From Acidobacteriota bacterium (GTDB lineage Bacteria > Acidobacteriota > Vicinamibacteria > Vicinamibacterales > UBA823): a stretch of 64,000 nt of DNA. The notes beneath the pieces are model-generated. The model did not search any database, was not told the origin of the DNA, and saw only the letters and a list, made by a program, of their open reading frames with translations. Below are positions 1 to 11,256 of this stretch, one piece after another; the first letter of the stretch is position 1, and each line of letters opens with the position of its first letter. The stretch is from assembly GCA_002730525.1 (NCBI GenBank), contig PCAK01000026.1, positions 1 to 64,000 on the forward strand, given 5' to 3'. Both the position numbers and the translations under genes were made by a program.

Positions 1-89
1 CGGTGGCGCTGGAGAAGGGGCTGCGGTTCGCGATTCGCGAAGGCGGCCGCACCGTCGGCGCCGGCACCATCACCGACATCGTCGAGTAA
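1..89 (+). CDS. tuf: Elongation factor Tu, C-terminal end (partial)
   Basis: The reading frame is open from base 3 and ends in TAA at 87-89, giving the last 28 residues of EF-Tu. The segment LRFAIREGGRTVGAG is the near-invariant final beta strand of EF-Tu domain 3. EF-Tu delivers aminoacyl-tRNA to the ribosome. The start lies outside the window. The position directly before rpsJ matches the usual str-S10 junction (fusA-tuf-rpsJ), so this is probably the str-operon copy. Confidence 0.97.
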   Translation, partial: VALEKGLRFAIREGGRTVGAGTITDIVE

Positions 90-170
90 GGGCATCAAGG
101 CGCGCACGGCGCGCCTCGCGGGCGCGGAGTGGGGCTCTCGGGGCCCCCGCGAAGCGCCCGCGTGGGGCTT

Positions 171-187
171 GGGGCGCAAGGCGCCCC
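171..187 (+). promoter_or_regulatory. Hairpin just before the rpsJ ribosome binding site
   Basis: Seven-base perfect inverted arms GGGGCGC (171-177) and GCGCCCC (181-187) enclose the loop AAG. The hairpin ends nine bases before the Shine-Dalgarno core AAGGA (196-200) of rpsJ. It could modulate S10-operon translation or be chance in GC-rich DNA. No -35/-10 pair was recognised in 90-206. Confidence 0.35.
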
Positions 188-206
188 CTGGAAGCAAGGA
201 AACGAG

Positions 207-539
207 ATGGCAGCATTCAGCGACAAGATTCGCATCCGCCTGAAGGCGTACGACTACCGCGTGCTCGACCAGTCGACGACGGAAATCGTCGAGACGGCGA
301 AGCGGACCGGCGCGCAGCTCGCCGGCCCGATTCCCTTGCCGACAGAGAAGAACAAGTGGACGGTTCTTCGGTCGCCGCACGTTGACAAGAAGTCTCGGGA
401 GCAGTTCGAGATCCGGACGCACAAGCGGCTCATCGATATTTTCGAGCCGACGCCGCAGACGGTGGACGCGCTGATGAAGCTCGATCTGCCGGCGGGCGTC
501 GACGTCGAGATCAAAGCGTTCGGCAAAGAGCACAAGTAG
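207..539 (+). CDS. rpsJ: 30S ribosomal protein S10 (uS10, NusE)
   Basis: This 110-residue protein is first in the S10 cluster. It has the uS10 signatures GPIPLPT and [19 protein letters not shown], which form the beta-hairpin loop. S10 binds the 30S head and, as NusE, links NusG and NusB during antitermination. ATG 207 is chosen because AAGGA lies seven bases upstream and the product then has the usual length. An upstream GTG at 129 would add 26 residues unlike any S10. Confidence 0.97.
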   Translation: MAAFSDKIRIRLKAYDYRVLDQSTTEIVETAKRTGAQLAGPIPLPTEKNKWTVLRSPHVDKKSREQFEIRTHKRLIDIFEPTPQTVDALMKLDLPAGVDVEIKAFGKEHK

Positions 540-569
540 TTCGAGTCGTCAGGACGATCTGGAGCCAGC

Positions 570-1250
570 ATGGTCACAGGCATCATTGGCAAGAAAGTCG
601 GTATGACCCAGCTCTTCGATGAGAGCGGGCGAGTCCGGCCCGCGACCGTCATCAAGGCTGGCCCGTGTGTCGTCGTGCAGGCCAAGACGGCGACTCACGA
701 CGGGTACGAGGCGGTGCAGCTCGGTCTCGTCGAGGAGCGGCCGGCCCGCGTGACGAAGCCGATCGCCGGTCATTTCAAGAAGGCCGATCTCCCGCCGACT
801 CGGATCCTACGTGAAGTGGCGCAAGTGCCAGGCGAGGAGCCCGTCAAGCCCGGCGACCAGGTGCTGGTATCGATGTTCGCGGGCGGCGAGCGCGTCGATG
901 TCATCGGCACCAGCCGCGGGAAGGGCTTCCAGGGCGTAATGAAGCGCCATGGCTTCAGCGGTGGCCGCGCATCGCACGGGTCGATGTTTCACCGCGCCCC
1001 GGGCTCGATCGGCGCGTCGTCGTATCCGTCTCGCGTCATCAAGGGGATGCGCGGACCGGGTCGCATGGGCGGCAAGCGCGTGACCGTGCGCAGCTTGCAG
1101 GTGGTGCGCGTTGATGAGGACAACCATCTGCTCATCGTGCAGGGCGCGGTGCCTGGCGCGCCGGGTAGCTACGTGATCGTTCGCAAGGCCGTGGCGGCCA
1201 GGTCGGTGCCCGTGGTCGAAGAGGCACCCCCGAAGAAGGGGAAGAGGTAG
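570..1250 (+). CDS. rplC: 50S ribosomal protein L3 (uL3)
   Basis: This 226-residue protein has the L3 N-terminus ([12 protein letters not shown]) and the long basic loop [14 protein letters not shown]...[13 protein letters not shown] that reaches toward the peptidyl-transferase centre. L3 is a primary 23S rRNA binder needed for early 50S assembly. It sits 30 bases after rpsJ, with a GGAG-like motif before the ATG. The length is slightly above the usual ~210 because of a lysine-rich C-terminus. Confidence 0.97.
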   Translation: MVTGIIGKKVGMTQLFDESGRVRPATVIKAGPCVVVQAKTATHDGYEAVQLGLVEERPARVTKPIAGHFKKADLPPTRILREVAQVPGEEPVKPGDQVLVSMFAGGERVDVIGTSRGKGFQGVMKRHGFSGGRASHGSMFHRAPGSIGASSYPSRVIKGMRGPGRMGGKRVTVRSLQVVRVDEDNHLLIVQGAVPGAPGSYVIVRKAVAARSVPVVEEAPPKKGKR

Positions 1251-1283
1251 CTTGGCTTCGATGTCGGCGAGTTGGAGAAGCGT

Positions 1284-1907
1284 ATGACGGTAGACGTCGT
1301 CAACGACCAGAACGAAAAAGTCGGTTCCGTCGAACTGGATCCGAACGTGTTTGGCGGCCGCGTGAACACCGCCTTGATCTGGGAGGCGGTCGTGCACCAG
1401 AACGCCGCCGACCGCCGTGGCACGCATGCGACGAAGACCCGTGGCGCGGTTCGGGGCAGCGGCAGCAAGCCCTGGCGGCAGAAGGGCACCGGGCGCGCGC
1501 GGGTTGGTGACATCCGGACCCCGCTCTGGCGGAAGGGCGGCACGGTGTTCGGCCCCCAGCCCAGAAGCTACGACTACGCCTTGCCGCGCAAGATGCGCCG
1601 CGGGGCGTTGCGTGCCGCGCTGGCGCAGCGGGTCGCCGAGGATGCCGTGACCATCGTCGATCAGCTCGCGCTTGGAGAGGTCAAGACGAAGATGGCCGGC
1701 GAGTTGCTCGACCGGCTAGGCGGGCGCCGGCGGGTGCTGCTGGTCGACGTCACGCCGGATAGCAAGCTGCTGCTGTCGGTGAGGAATCTCGAGAGCGCGC
1801 GGCTCGTCGGGGTGACGCATCTCACGGCGCGCGACGTTATGGATGCGGGCCGCGTGGTCGTGACCCGGGCGGCCATCGAAGCGTTGCAGGAGGCGTTGGC
1901 GCGATGA
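1284..1907 (+). CDS. rplD: 50S ribosomal protein L4 (uL4)
   Basis: This 207-residue L4 has the extended exit-tunnel loop: GTHATKTRGAVRGSG, then KPWRQKGTGRAR and a GGTVFGP turn. ATG 1284 is preferred because GGAGAAG at 1274-1280 is a good ribosome binding site. A TTG at 1272 in the same frame would use part of that site as codons. In other bacteria L4 can autoregulate the S10 operon. Its stop overlaps the rplW start by four bases, so the two are translationally coupled. Confidence 0.96.
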   Translation: MTVDVVNDQNEKVGSVELDPNVFGGRVNTALIWEAVVHQNAADRRGTHATKTRGAVRGSGSKPWRQKGTGRARVGDIRTPLWRKGGTVFGPQPRSYDYALPRKMRRGALRAALAQRVAEDAVTIVDQLALGEVKTKMAGELLDRLGGRRRVLLVDVTPDSKLLLSVRNLESARLVGVTHLTARDVMDAGRVVVTRAAIEALQEALAR

Positions 1908-2194
1908 AGCTGACTGAAGTGATCCGGCGGCCGCTTATTACCGAAAAGACGACCGTCATGCGGGAAAGCGGCCTGACGATAGCGTTTCAGGTTGCCGTGG
2001 GCGCGACGAAGGTCGAAATCAAGCAGGCCGTCGAGCAGTTGTTGAAGGCCAGAGTGGTCGACGTGCGGACATCGATCGTTCACGGCAAGACGAAGCGACA
2101 GGGGCGCTTCGTGGGGCAGCGCCCGGACTGGAAGAAGGCGTACGTGCGGCTTCGGGACGGCGAGAAGATGCCGGAGTTCCTCGAAGGCGCATAG
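1904..2194 (+). CDS. rplW: 50S ribosomal protein L23 (uL23)
   Basis: The product is 96 residues, the normal length for bacterial L23. It begins with the typical IRRPLITEKTT strand and contains the VEIKQAVEQLL helix. L23 lies at the tunnel exit and docks trigger factor and SRP. The start codon overlaps the rplD stop (ATGA). Confidence 0.96.
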   Translation: MKLTEVIRRPLITEKTTVMRESGLTIAFQVAVGATKVEIKQAVEQLLKARVVDVRTSIVHGKTKRQGRFVGQRPDWKKAYVRLRDGEKMPEFLEGA

Positions 2195-2218
2195 CGCCAA
2201 GCCCAAGAGGGTTGGAAG

Positions 2219-3055
2219 ATGGCCATTCGTAAATACAAGCCGACGTCGCCCGGCCGGCGGTTCCAGACCGTCCAGACGTTCGACGAGATCACCACCAGTG
2301 AGCCGTACAAGCCGCTGACCGAGTCGTTGCATCGGACCGGCGGGCGGAACAACACGGGGCAGCAGACGTCGTGGTGGCGTGGCGGCGGGCACAAGCGGCG
2401 ATACCGCGTGATCGATTTCAAGCGGTCGAAGCAGGACGTGCCGGCGACGGTGTCGACGGTCGAGTACGACCCGAACCGGTCGGCACGCATCGCGCTGGTG
2501 ACCTACGCCGACGGCGAGAAGCGCTACATCCTGCAGCCTCAGGGCGTGAAAGTCGGAGACACGATCATCGCCGGGGATCAGGTCGACATCCTGCCGGGGA
2601 ACGCGCTGCCGCTCAAGAACATTCCGCTGGGCACGCAGGTGCACAACGTTGAGCTCCGGCCAGGCAAGGGTGGACAGATCGCGCGGAGCGCCGGTTCGTC
2701 GGTGCAGGTTGTTGCGAAGGAGGGTGGCTACGCGTCGGTGCGGATGCCCTCCGGAGAAGTGCGGCGCATCAACGTGGAGTGCGTTGCCACGATTGGGCAG
2801 GTCGGCAACCTCGACCACGAGAACGTGTCGGTGGGCAAGGCTGGGCGCAGCCGGTGGAAGGGGAAGCGCCCGCACGTCCGAGGCTCGGCGATGAACCCCG
2901 TGGACCATCCGCTGGGCGGAGGCGAAGGCAAGACCGCCGGGGGCCGACATCCGGTCTCGCCGTGGGGGATGCCGACCAAGGGATACAAGACCCGCAATCG
3001 CAAGGCGACCGATCGATTCATCGTGCAGCGACGGTCGAAGCGTAAGTCGAAGTAG
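2219..3055 (+). CDS. rplB: 50S ribosomal protein L2 (uL2)
   Basis: This 278-residue protein shows the L2 hallmarks: GRNNTGQ and [14 protein letters not shown] near residue 55, and the C-terminal [17 protein letters not shown] block, whose histidine lies near the peptidyl-transferase centre. L2 bridges the subunits and is essential for 50S activity. The residues just before RGGGHK are Trp-Trp where many L2 proteins have Arg-His. A GAGGG-type motif (GTTGGAAG) precedes the ATG. Confidence 0.97.
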   Translation: MAIRKYKPTSPGRRFQTVQTFDEITTSEPYKPLTESLHRTGGRNNTGQQTSWWRGGGHKRRYRVIDFKRSKQDVPATVSTVEYDPNRSARIALVTYADGEKRYILQPQGVKVGDTIIAGDQVDILPGNALPLKNIPLGTQVHNVELRPGKGGQIARSAGSSVQVVAKEGGYASVRMPSGEVRRINVECVATIGQVGNLDHENVSVGKAGRSRWKGKRPHVRGSAMNPVDHPLGGGEGKTAGGRHPVSPWGMPTKGYKTRNRKATDRFIVQRRSKRKSK

Positions 3056-3071
3056 CGAAGGACGCTGAGCT

Positions 3072-3395
3072 ATGAGCAGATCGCTGAAGAAGGGCCCGTT
3101 CGTCGAGCTGTCGTTGCTCGAAAAGATCGAGATCATGAATCGCGGCGGCGACAAGCGCGTCGTCAAGACCTGGTCGCGCCGTTCCACGGTCGTGCCGGAG
3201 ATGGTCGGGCACACGATTGCCGTGCACAACGGTCGGAAGTTCATTCCGATCTACGTCACCGAGAACATGGTGGGGCACAAGCTCGGTGAGTTCGCGCCGA
3301 CCCGCCACTTCAGAGGACACACGACGAAGAGTGAGAAGGCCGCCGCGGTGGCTAGCGCACCCATGGCGCCGGCGGCGGTGGGAGCCAAGTCATGA
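3072..3395 (+). CDS. rpsS: 30S ribosomal protein S19 (uS19)
   Basis: The product is 107 residues. It starts with [10 protein letters not shown] and contains [17 protein letters not shown] and [16 protein letters not shown], the core of S19. S19 sits in the 30S head with S13 and takes part in bridge B1a. An alanine-rich tail of about 15 residues extends beyond the usual 92. The stop overlaps the rplV start by four bases. Confidence 0.97.
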   Translation: MSRSLKKGPFVELSLLEKIEIMNRGGDKRVVKTWSRRSTVVPEMVGHTIAVHNGRKFIPIYVTENMVGHKLGEFAPTRHFRGHTTKSEKAAAVASAPMAPAAVGAKS

Positions 3396-3931
3396 TCGAG
3401 GCCCACGCCACGGCGCGCTACGTGCGCACGTCGGCGCAGAAGGCCAAGCTCGTGCTCGACGTGATCCGCGGCCGCGAGGTGAACGCGGCGCTGGCCACGC
3501 TGCAGTACGCGCGCAAGGCCGTGGCGCGTGACATCGAGAAGGTGCTGCGTTCGGCGATCGCCAACGCGCAGCAGAAGGACGGCTTCACTGGCGATGTCGA
3601 CCGGCTGATCGTGTCGGCGTGCTACGCCAACGAGGGGCCGTCGATGAAGCGGGTTCGCCCCGCGCCGATGGGCCGGGCGTTCAGGATCGTGAAGCGGACC
3701 GCCCACTTGACGGTGCGCGTGAGCGAGCGGCAGGAGGCGGCGGCGATCACGGATGTCGCGCCGGCGTCCGCCGGCGCGTCCGAGGAGACCGAACCCGCCG
3801 AGTTGACCCCGTCGACGAAGCGAGCGGCGCGCAAGACGCCGGTGAAGAAGCGGAAGAGAAAGAAGACGGGCGACGCTGCCGGCAGTCGCCGGGCGTCGAC
3901 GACCCGGCGCAAGACGGCGAGCAAAGAGTAG
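3392..3931 (+). CDS. rplV: 50S ribosomal protein L22 (uL22) with long basic tail
   Basis: Residues 1-110 are a normal L22 ([20 protein letters not shown], then the beta hairpin [15 protein letters not shown] that lines the exit tunnel). Residues ~115-179 are an added tail rich in Lys, Arg, Ala, Ser and Thr, including KKRKRKKTG. Typical L22 is 110-115 residues, so the tail is about 65 residues of probably disordered, RNA-binding sequence. It stays in frame up to the next gene, so it is not a misread stop. Confidence 0.95.
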   Translation: MIEAHATARYVRTSAQKAKLVLDVIRGREVNAALATLQYARKAVARDIEKVLRSAIANAQQKDGFTGDVDRLIVSACYANEGPSMKRVRPAPMGRAFRIVKRTAHLTVRVSERQEAAAITDVAPASAGASEETEPAELTPSTKRAARKTPVKKRKRKKTGDAAGSRRASTTRRKTASKE

Positions 3932-3945
3932 GCGAGGACATACTC

Positions 3946-4629
3946 ATGGGGCAGAAGGTTCACCCGTACGGATTCCGGCTTGGGTTCAACAAGACCTGGC
4001 GCTCGCGTTGGTACGCCGACAAGGACTACGCGAAGCTGCTCCACGAGGACTTGGGGCTCAAGAGCGACCTGAAGAAGCGCTTCGCGCATGCGGGCGTGTC
4101 GAAGATCGAGATCGAGCGGGCCGCCAATAAGCTGAAGATCGACATTCACACCTCGCGGCCCGGCATCATCATCGGTCGCAAGGGCGCGGAGGTCGACAAG
4201 CTGAAGACCGAGGTGCAGAAGCGCACCAAGCGCGAGGTCTTCATCAACATCCAGGAGATCCAGAAGCCGGAACTGGATGCGCAGCTGATCGGCGAGTCCG
4301 TGGCGCTGCAGCTGGAGAAACGCGTTGCCTTCAGGCGAGCGATGCGCAAGGCCGTCGAGTCGGCGCTGCGATTCGGGGCGCGCGGGATCAAGGTCCGGGT
4401 GTCGGGACGGCTGAACGGCGCGGAGATCGCACGCACCGAGTGGTACCTGCACGGCCAGTTGCCGCTTCAGACACTGCGGGCCGACATCGACTACGGGTTT
4501 GCCGAGGCCGGGACGACCTACGGCAAGATCGGCGTGAAGGTCTGGCTCTACAAAGGTGAGCGGCTGACGCCCCTCATCGGACGGGAAGAAGATTATCGCG
4601 TGCCGCGGCGCGCGGGTCGGATGGGCTGA
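3946..4629 (+). CDS. rpsC: 30S ribosomal protein S3 (uS3)
   Basis: This 227-residue protein contains the KH domain motif [16 protein letters not shown] and the C-terminal [12 protein letters not shown] segment. S3 lies at the mRNA entry channel and contributes to mRNA helicase activity. ATG 3946 gives the standard [13 protein letters not shown] start. The gene follows rplV by 14 bases. Confidence 0.97.
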   Translation: MGQKVHPYGFRLGFNKTWRSRWYADKDYAKLLHEDLGLKSDLKKRFAHAGVSKIEIERAANKLKIDIHTSRPGIIIGRKGAEVDKLKTEVQKRTKREVFINIQEIQKPELDAQLIGESVALQLEKRVAFRRAMRKAVESALRFGARGIKVRVSGRLNGAEIARTEWYLHGQLPLQTLRADIDYGFAEAGTTYGKIGVKVWLYKGERLTPLIGREEDYRVPRRAGRMG

Positions 4630-4634
4630 CGATC

Positions 4635-5057
4635 ATGTTGATGCCGAAGAAGGTCAAGTACCGAAAGCAGCAGCGCGGGCGCATGCGCGGCAAGGCGTGG
4701 CGCGGGTCCACCGTGAGTTTCGGTGATTTCGGCCTGAAAGCGCTCGAGCCCTGCTGGATGACGGATCGCCAGATCGAGGCGGCGCGTGTGGCGATGACGC
4801 GGTTCATCAAGCGAGGTGGCAAGGTCTGGATCCGGGTATTTCCCGACAAGCCGATCACGAAGAAACCGCAGGAAGTTCGGATGGGCAAAGGAAAAGGATC
4901 GCCGGAAGGGTGGGTGGCGGTCGTGCGTCCCGGCCGGATCCTCTTCGAGATGGAAGGCGTGAACGAGGCCGATGCGCGCGAGGCGATGCGCCGCGCGGCG
5001 GCCAAGCTACCGATTCGCACCCGGTTCGCTACCCGGTTCGCGGAGCAAACGTCATGA
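4635..5057 (+). CDS. rplP: 50S ribosomal protein L16 (uL16)
   Basis: The product is 140 residues. The N-terminus [17 protein letters not shown] and the segment [21 protein letters not shown] identify L16, which contacts tRNA in the A site and organises the 5S rRNA region. There are two possible starts six bases apart (4635 and 4641); the second gives the more usual MPKKVKY. The stop overlaps the rpmC start. Confidence 0.96.
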   Translation: MLMPKKVKYRKQQRGRMRGKAWRGSTVSFGDFGLKALEPCWMTDRQIEAARVAMTRFIKRGGKVWIRVFPDKPITKKPQEVRMGKGKGSPEGWVAVVRPGRILFEMEGVNEADAREAMRRAAAKLPIRTRFATRFAEQTS

Positions 5058-5290
5058 CGAAGGTCTCCGAGTTTCGTGACCTCAGCGACGACAACCTGCG
5101 GCTGCGTGAGCTGGAGCTCGACGACGAGGTGTTCCGCCTGCGAATTCAGAAATCGATGGGGCAGCTCGATTCACCTCGCAAGCTGCGAGAGACCCGGCGC
5201 GATCTGGCGCGGGTGAAGACCGTGCTGCGGGAACACGAGGGCGAGCAAGGAGCCGCGGCCGGTGAAGTCGGCGACGCGGCGGACGAGTAG
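5054..5290 (+). CDS. rpmC: 50S ribosomal protein L29 (uL29)
   Basis: This 78-residue two-helix protein ([25 protein letters not shown] and [16 protein letters not shown]) is L29, located near the tunnel exit beside L23. ATG 5054 is chosen because it overlaps the rplP stop in an ATGA arrangement and gives a family-like length. Confidence 0.93.
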   Translation: MTKVSEFRDLSDDNLRLRELELDDEVFRLRIQKSMGQLDSPRKLRETRRDLARVKTVLREHEGEQGAAAGEVGDAADE

Positions 5291-5294
5291 CGCG

Positions 5295-5549
5295 ATGGCA
5301 ACCAAATCTGAAATGCAGGGCCTCGTCGTCAGCGACAAGATGGACAAGAGCGTCGTCGTGGCGATCGAGCGACAAGTGCGGCATGGCCTCTACGGGAAGA
5401 CTCAGCGGCGGACGTCGAAGTTCGTCGCGCACGATGAAGAGAATGCCGTCAAGGTTGGCGACCGTGTCGCCATCGTCGAGGGCCGGCCGATGAGTCGGCG
5501 GAAGCGGTGGGTCGTGACCCGCGTCGTCGAAAAGGGCCGGGGCGTCTAG
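5295..5549 (+). CDS. rpsQ: 30S ribosomal protein S17 (uS17)
   Basis: The product is 84 residues with the OB-fold pattern of S17: [39 protein letters not shown], then [20 protein letters not shown]17 is a primary binder of 16S rRNA helix 11. ATG 5295 is four bases after the rpmC stop. A start at 5262 would add 11 residues overlapping rpmC and is less likely. Confidence 0.96.
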   Translation: MATKSEMQGLVVSDKMDKSVVVAIERQVRHGLYGKTQRRTSKFVAHDEENAVKVGDRVAIVEGRPMSRRKRWVVTRVVEKGRGV

Positions 5550-5567
5550 CGAAGCGGAGCAACGCCG

Positions 5568-5936
5568 ATGATTCAGATGCAATCGGTCCTCGATGTGGCC
5601 GACAACTCGGGTGCGCGCAAGGTGCAGGTCATCAATCCGGTGGGCGGGTCCACGGGCCGCTACGCGCGGCTCGGCGACATCGTGACGGCGTCGGTGAAGG
5701 AAGCCACGCCAGATTCGGCGGTCAAGAAAGGCCAAGTCGTCAGGGCCGTGATCGTGCGCACCCACAAGGAGCAGCGCCGACGCGACGGGAGCTATATCCG
5801 GTTCGATCGGAACGCCGCGGTCCTGATCAACGACCAGAAGGAGCCGATCGGAACGCGCGTGTTCGGGCCGGTCGCGCGGGAGCTGCGCGAGCGCAAGTTC
5901 ATGAAGATCGTCTCGTTGGCACCGGAGGTGCTGTAG
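5568..5936 (+). CDS. rplN: 50S ribosomal protein L14 (uL14)
   Basis: At 122 residues this has exactly the usual L14 length. It contains [20 protein letters not shown] and the [21 protein letters not shown]-terminal strand. L14 sits at the subunit interface (bridge B5/B8) and is the docking site of the silencing factor RsfS. Confidence 0.97.
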   Translation: MIQMQSVLDVADNSGARKVQVINPVGGSTGRYARLGDIVTASVKEATPDSAVKKGQVVRAVIVRTHKEQRRRDGSYIRFDRNAAVLINDQKEPIGTRVFGPVARELRERKFMKIVSLAPEVL

Positions 5937-5973
5937 CCGTCCGCGCCGACATGGCGGTGAGGTGAGAAGAGTC

Positions 5974-6306
5974 ATGCCCCGTTTGCAGACACCGATTCGA
6001 CGGAACGACAACGTCCTGGTCATGGCCGGGCGGGACCGCGGCAAGCGCGGTCGCGTGCTGCGGGTAATCCCCGATGCGAACCGAGTCGTGGTCGAAGGCG
6101 TGAATTTCGTCAAGCGCCACACGAAGCCGAACCCCGGAAAGAACATCAAGGGGGGCATCGTGGAGCGCGAAGCGTCGCTGCATGCGTCCAACGTGCAACT
6201 GGTCTGCCCCGAATGTGGCGCCGCGACCCGCGTCGGTCGCCAGGTGCTCGATGATGGGCGCAAGGTCCGGATCTGCCGCAAGTGCGAGGGAGTAGTCGAT
6301 CGATGA
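5974..6306 (+). CDS. rplX: 50S ribosomal protein L24 (uL24) with zinc-ribbon tail
   Basis: The N-terminal KOW domain ([23 protein letters not shown]) starts L24, an early 50S assembly initiator near the tunnel exit. The C-terminus has two CxxC pairs, CPEC and CRKC, spaced as in the long L24 forms and probably binding zinc. ATG 5974 gives 110 residues. A GTG at 5962 would add only four residues. The stop overlaps rplE in an ATGA junction. Confidence 0.95.
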   Translation: MPRLQTPIRRNDNVLVMAGRDRGKRGRVLRVIPDANRVVVEGVNFVKRHTKPNPGKNIKGGIVEREASLHASNVQLVCPECGAATRVGRQVLDDGRKVRICRKCEGVVDR

Positions 6307-6845
6307 GCCGGCTCCGCGAACGCTACGTCAACGAAGTGATGCCGGCGCTCCGCAAGGAGTTCGGCTACGAGAACGTCATGGCGATCCCCAAGGTGGAGAA
6401 GATCGTCGTGAACATGGGGTTGGGCGAGGCGACACAGAACGCGAAGCTCGTGGATACGGGTTCGGACGAATTGGGCCGCGTCACGGGCCAGCGGGCGGTG
6501 ATTCGCCGCGCCAAGAAATCGATCGCGCAGTTCAAGGTCCGGCAGGGGATGCCGATCGGGACGATGGTCACGCTGCGTGGGCAGCGGATGTACGAGTTCC
6601 TGGATCGCCTGATTGCCGTGGCCCTGCCGCGCGTACGCGACTTTCGGGGCATCTCGCCTCGCGGATTCGACGGCCGGGGCAACTATACGCTCGGGTTGAG
6701 AGATCAGTTGATCTTCCCCGAGATCGACTACATGACGGTCGACAAGACCCGCGGGATGAACGTGTCGGTCGTCACGACCGCGCGTACGGATGAAGAAGGA
6801 CGGAAGTTGCTGCAATTGATGGGGATGCCGTTCCGGGCGAACTGA
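6303..6845 (+). CDS. rplE: 50S ribosomal protein L5 (uL5)
   Basis: The 180-residue product matches L5 in length and in the motifs [36 protein letters not shown] and [19 protein letters not shown]5 binds 5S rRNA and contacts the P-site tRNA. ATG 6303 overlaps the rplX stop. Confidence 0.97.
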   Translation: MSRLRERYVNEVMPALRKEFGYENVMAIPKVEKIVVNMGLGEATQNAKLVDTGSDELGRVTGQRAVIRRAKKSIAQFKVRQGMPIGTMVTLRGQRMYEFLDRLIAVALPRVRDFRGISPRGFDGRGNYTLGLRDQLIFPEIDYMTVDKTRGMNVSVVTTARTDEEGRKLLQLMGMPFRAN

Positions 6846-6883
6846 CGGCAGCCGTGCTGGTCACGGCATCCAGGTGGAGAAGA

Positions 6884-7069
6884 ATGGCCACGACAGCCAA
6901 GAAGGTCAAAGAGCTCAAGGCACCGAAGTTCGAGGTGCGGCGACGTAACCGCTGCTTGCGGTGCGGACGCCCGCGTGCGTTCATGCGGAAGTTCGCGCTG
7001 TGTCGCCTGTGCTTCCGCACGCTAGCGCTGCAGGGCGACGTCGCCGGAGTGATCAAGAGCAGTTGGTAG
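6884..7069 (+). CDS. rpsZ: 30S ribosomal protein S14, zinc-binding type Z (uS14)
   Basis: The 61-residue product has [20 protein letters not shown], the four-cysteine zinc ribbon of the short (type Z, C+) S14. It stabilises the 30S head. ATG 6884 is preceded by GTGGAGAAG, a good ribosome binding site, and gives the canonical 61 residues. Confidence 0.96.
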   Translation: MATTAKKVKELKAPKFEVRRRNRCLRCGRPRAFMRKFALCRLCFRTLALQGDVAGVIKSSW

Positions 7070-7136
7070 ACCCCGTGACGGCGGGTGGGCGGTCGACGGA
7101 GAGCCGGGCCGCCTGAGTACGCGTGAGAAAGCAGAC

Positions 7137-7547
7137 ATGACTGATCCGATTGCGGACATGTTGTCGAGAATCAGGAACGCCACGATTGCGCGCCATCAGC
7201 GCGTGGACGTGCCGGCCTCGAAGCTCAAGACGGAGATCGCCAAGATTCTGCACGGCGAAGGCTACATCCAGGGCTACAAGATCCTCGATGCGAAGCCGGG
7301 TGTGAATGGCGGCGCGCAGAAGACCATCCGGCTCTTCCTGAAGTACGGGCCGCGGGGCGAGCGCGTGATCACCGGGATCCTGCGCGTCAGCCGGCCCGGG
7401 CGTCGAGTGTACTTCCGGAGGGATTCCGTGCCGAAGGTGCTGGCAGGGCTGGGCACCAACATCCTGACGACGTCGCGCGGGGTCATGACCGGCCGCGAGG
7501 CGCTGCAAGTCGGCGTCGGCGGCGAAGTCTTGTGTAACGTCTGGTAG
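7137..7547 (+). CDS. rpsH: 30S ribosomal protein S8 (uS8)
   Basis: The 136-residue product starts [14 protein letters not shown] and ends with the S8 hallmark [23 protein letters not shown]8 binds helix 21 of 16S rRNA and, in E. coli, represses the spc operon. It is separated from rpsZ by a 67-base spacer without a recognisable promoter. Confidence 0.97.
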   Translation: MTDPIADMLSRIRNATIARHQRVDVPASKLKTEIAKILHGEGYIQGYKILDAKPGVNGGAQKTIRLFLKYGPRGERVITGILRVSRPGRRVYFRRDSVPKVLAGLGTNILTTSRGVMTGREALQVGVGGEVLCNVW

Positions 7548-7564
7548 ACGGGAAAGCCAAAGTC

Positions 7565-8101
7565 ATGTCTCGCATAGGCAAGCAGCCGATCGTCGTGCCC
7601 CAGGGCGTCACGGTGAAGGTCGGTTCGGAATCGGTGGATGTCAAGGGGCCGAAGGGGCAGCTCAGTCAGTCGCTGCCGCCGGGGATCGGGTTCGAGTTGA
7701 AGGATTCGACGCTCGAGGCGCGGATTCTCCCCGACGGACCCGGATTGAACAAGTTTCAGGGGCTGGCGCGGAGCCTGGTAGCCAACGCGGTGCAGGGTGT
7801 CACCGAGGGGTTCTCGAAGGAGCTCGATATCGTTGGCATCGGATACCGCGCCGAGGTGAAGGGCCGCCAGGTGGTCTTCGCGCTGGGCTACTCTCACCCG
7901 GTCGTGTTCGATCTGCCGGAAGGCATCGACGTGAAGGTGGACAAGCAGACCCATATCGCCGTGCACGGAATCGACCGCCAGCTCGTGGGGCAGGTCGCCG
8001 CCAACATTCGCTCGCTCCGGAAGCCCGATCCCTACAAGCAGAAGGGCATTCGGTACACGGGTGAAGTGCTCAAGAAGAAAGTCGGCAAGACCGGTGCGTA
8101 A
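7565..8101 (+). CDS. rplF: 50S ribosomal protein L6 (uL6)
   Basis: This 178-residue protein has the two repeated L6 domains and the C-terminal signature [17 protein letters not shown]6 lies near the GTPase-associated centre and the sarcin-ricin loop. It follows rpsH by 17 bases. Confidence 0.97.
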   Translation: MSRIGKQPIVVPQGVTVKVGSESVDVKGPKGQLSQSLPPGIGFELKDSTLEARILPDGPGLNKFQGLARSLVANAVQGVTEGFSKELDIVGIGYRAEVKGRQVVFALGYSHPVVFDLPEGIDVKVDKQTHIAVHGIDRQLVGQVAANIRSLRKPDPYKQKGIRYTGEVLKKKVGKTGA

Positions 8102-8113
8102 GGTGGACAGGCT

Positions 8114-8488
8114 ATGAGAGTCAAGACGAAGCAGGATCGGAGACGTCGGATTCAGTTCCGGTCGCGCACGCGCGTGGCGGGCACGGCCGACCGACCCCGC
8201 CTTGCCGTCTTTCGCAGCGCGCAGCACATCTACGCCCAGGCGATTGACGACGCGTCGAGCCGAACGGTCGTGGCGGCCTCGAGTGTGGAGCCCACCGTGA
8301 AGGCCTTGCTGGGTAAGGCGACCAGCGGGGGCAACGTGGCCGGAGCGAAGGCGGTCGGCAAGGCCGTCGCCGAGCGGTTGATCGCCAGTGGCGTGAAGCA
8401 GGTCGTATTCGACCGAGGCGGGTTTCTGTACCACGGCCGCGTCCGGGCGATGGCCGAGGCAGCACGCGAAGCGGGATTGAAGTTCTAG
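8114..8488 (+). CDS. rplR: 50S ribosomal protein L18 (uL18)
   Basis: The product is 124 residues. [20 protein letters not shown] and [22 protein letters not shown] are the conserved L18 blocks. L18 binds 5S rRNA together with L5. Codon use and GC content match the neighbouring ribosomal genes. Confidence 0.96.
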   Translation: MRVKTKQDRRRRIQFRSRTRVAGTADRPRLAVFRSAQHIYAQAIDDASSRTVVAASSVEPTVKALLGKATSGGNVAGAKAVGKAVAERLIASGVKQVVFDRGGFLYHGRVRAMAEAAREAGLKF

Positions 8489-8530
8489 GCCCGCGGACAG
8501 ATGCGGCACCGGCGCCGCGATTGAGACGTT

Positions 8531-9085
8531 ATGTTCGAAACGACAGAAAAAATCGATCCGTCGAACCTGGAATTGAGAGACACGGTGGTGTCGATCAATC
8601 GCGTGACGAAGGTCGTCAAGGGTGGCAAGAATCTGAGCTTCAGCGCTCTGGTCATCGTGGGAGACGGTCTCGGTCATGTCGGCTTCGGGGTCGGCAAGGC
8701 GAAGGAAGTGCCCTCGGCGATCAAGAAGGGGATCGAGGCGGCGCGCAAGGCACTCATTCGGGTGCCGCTGCAGGTCACGACGATTCCCCACACCGTCGTC
8801 GGGCGTTTCGGCGCGGGCCGCGTCTTGTTGAAGCCGGCACCCGAGGGCACGGGCATTATCGCCGGCGGGGCCGTGCGCGCGGTGGTCGAGTCAGCGGGCA
8901 TTCAGAACATCTTGACCAAGTCGATCGGCACGGCGAATCCGCACAACGTCGTGCGGGCCACATTTCAGGGGTTGATGAGCTTGCTCGACCCGGTCACTGT
9001 GGCCCGGTTGAGAGGCAAGAACGTCGAGGATCTGGGCGAGGCCTTTGCGCCGAGCAACACGGGCACCGAGACGCCGATCGCGTGA
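8531..9085 (+). CDS. rpsE: 30S ribosomal protein S5 (uS5)
   Basis: The 184-residue product contains the dsRBD-like N-terminal domain ([23 protein letters not shown], with the [12 protein letters not shown] turn) and the C-terminal GVVRAVVE-type fold. S5 shapes the mRNA entry site and decoding accuracy. ATG 8531 gives the expected family length. Confidence 0.96.
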   Translation: MFETTEKIDPSNLELRDTVVSINRVTKVVKGGKNLSFSALVIVGDGLGHVGFGVGKAKEVPSAIKKGIEAARKALIRVPLQVTTIPHTVVGRFGAGRVLLKPAPEGTGIIAGGAVRAVVESAGIQNILTKSIGTANPHNVVRATFQGLMSLLDPVTVARLRGKNVEDLGEAFAPSNTGTETPIA

Positions 9086-9120
9086 GCCGAGGGCGAGCCC
9101 GTACGAAGGACGAGTAACGC

Positions 9121-9333
9121 ATGGCCAAGAAAGCGAGTGCTTCTCGCAAGGTAACCGTGACGCTGGTGAAGAGTCCCATTGGCTACAACAAGCGGCAGGC
9201 TGACGTGGTGCGCGGCCTGGGGCTGCGGCGGCTGGGGCACTCGGTCGAGTTGACCGATGCGCCGTCGGTCCGCGGCATGGTCCACAAGGTGCGACACCTC
9301 GTGCGTCTCGAGGAAGCCGAGGCTGGACGCTGA
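9121..9333 (+). CDS. rpmD: 50S ribosomal protein L30 (uL30)
   Basis: The 70-residue product has VTLVKSPIGYNKRQADVVRGLGLRR-type spacing and VRGMVHKVRHLV, the bacterial L30 signatures. The last base of its stop codon is the first base of the rplO start (TGATG). Confidence 0.95.
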   Translation: MAKKASASRKVTVTLVKSPIGYNKRQADVVRGLGLRRLGHSVELTDAPSVRGMVHKVRHLVRLEEAEAGR

Positions 9334-9845
9334 TGGCCAAAGCCAAAGAGAGGAACGAAGCCGAGCCGCGGCTGGAGCAACCGATGAAGCCGAAGCTGAA
9401 TCTGAGCACCCTGCAGCCCCCGAAGGGCCGCACCCGACCCAAGAAGCGGGTGGGTCGTGGGCAGGGCTCGGGTACGGGCAAGACGGCCGGGCGCGGGCAC
9501 AAAGGGCAGAAGTCGCGGTCGGGTTACAGCCGGAAGCGCGGGTTCGAGGGCGGCCAGATGCCGCTGCAGCGACGCGTGCCCAAGCGCGGCTTCCACAATC
9601 CGTTCAGGGTGGACTACGCGGTCGTCAACCTCGACACGCTCGCCGAGCGGTTCGAGGCAGGTACCGAGGTGACGCCCGATCTGCTTCGCGAGCACGGGTT
9701 GGTGCGGCGCGGCAAGCAGCGCGTCAAGATTCTGGCGCGAGGCGACCTCGCCAAGGCGCTGACCGTGCACGCGCACAAGTTCAGCGGGAAGGCAGCCGAG
9801 AAGCTTGCGGCCGGCGGCGGTCAGGCCGTCGTGCTGGAGAGCTGA
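9333..9845 (+). CDS. rplO: 50S ribosomal protein L15 (uL15)
   Basis: This L15 has the glycine-rich N-terminal segment KKRVGRGQGSGTGKTAGRG and the GFEGGQMPLQRRVPKRGF block. L15 is a late 50S assembly protein. From ATG 9333 the product is 170 residues, with a charged N-terminal extension of 17. ATG 9384 would give 153 residues, closer to the family norm. The first is kept because it couples to rpmD. Confidence 0.92.
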   Translation: MAKAKERNEAEPRLEQPMKPKLNLSTLQPPKGRTRPKKRVGRGQGSGTGKTAGRGHKGQKSRSGYSRKRGFEGGQMPLQRRVPKRGFHNPFRVDYAVVNLDTLAERFEAGTEVTPDLLREHGLVRRGKQRVKILARGDLAKALTVHAHKFSGKAAEKLAAGGGQAVVLES

Positions 9846-9855
9846 ACGCCAAGTC

Positions 9856-11244
<1,389 letters not shown>

Positions 11245-11256
11245 GGGCACGGTGAG

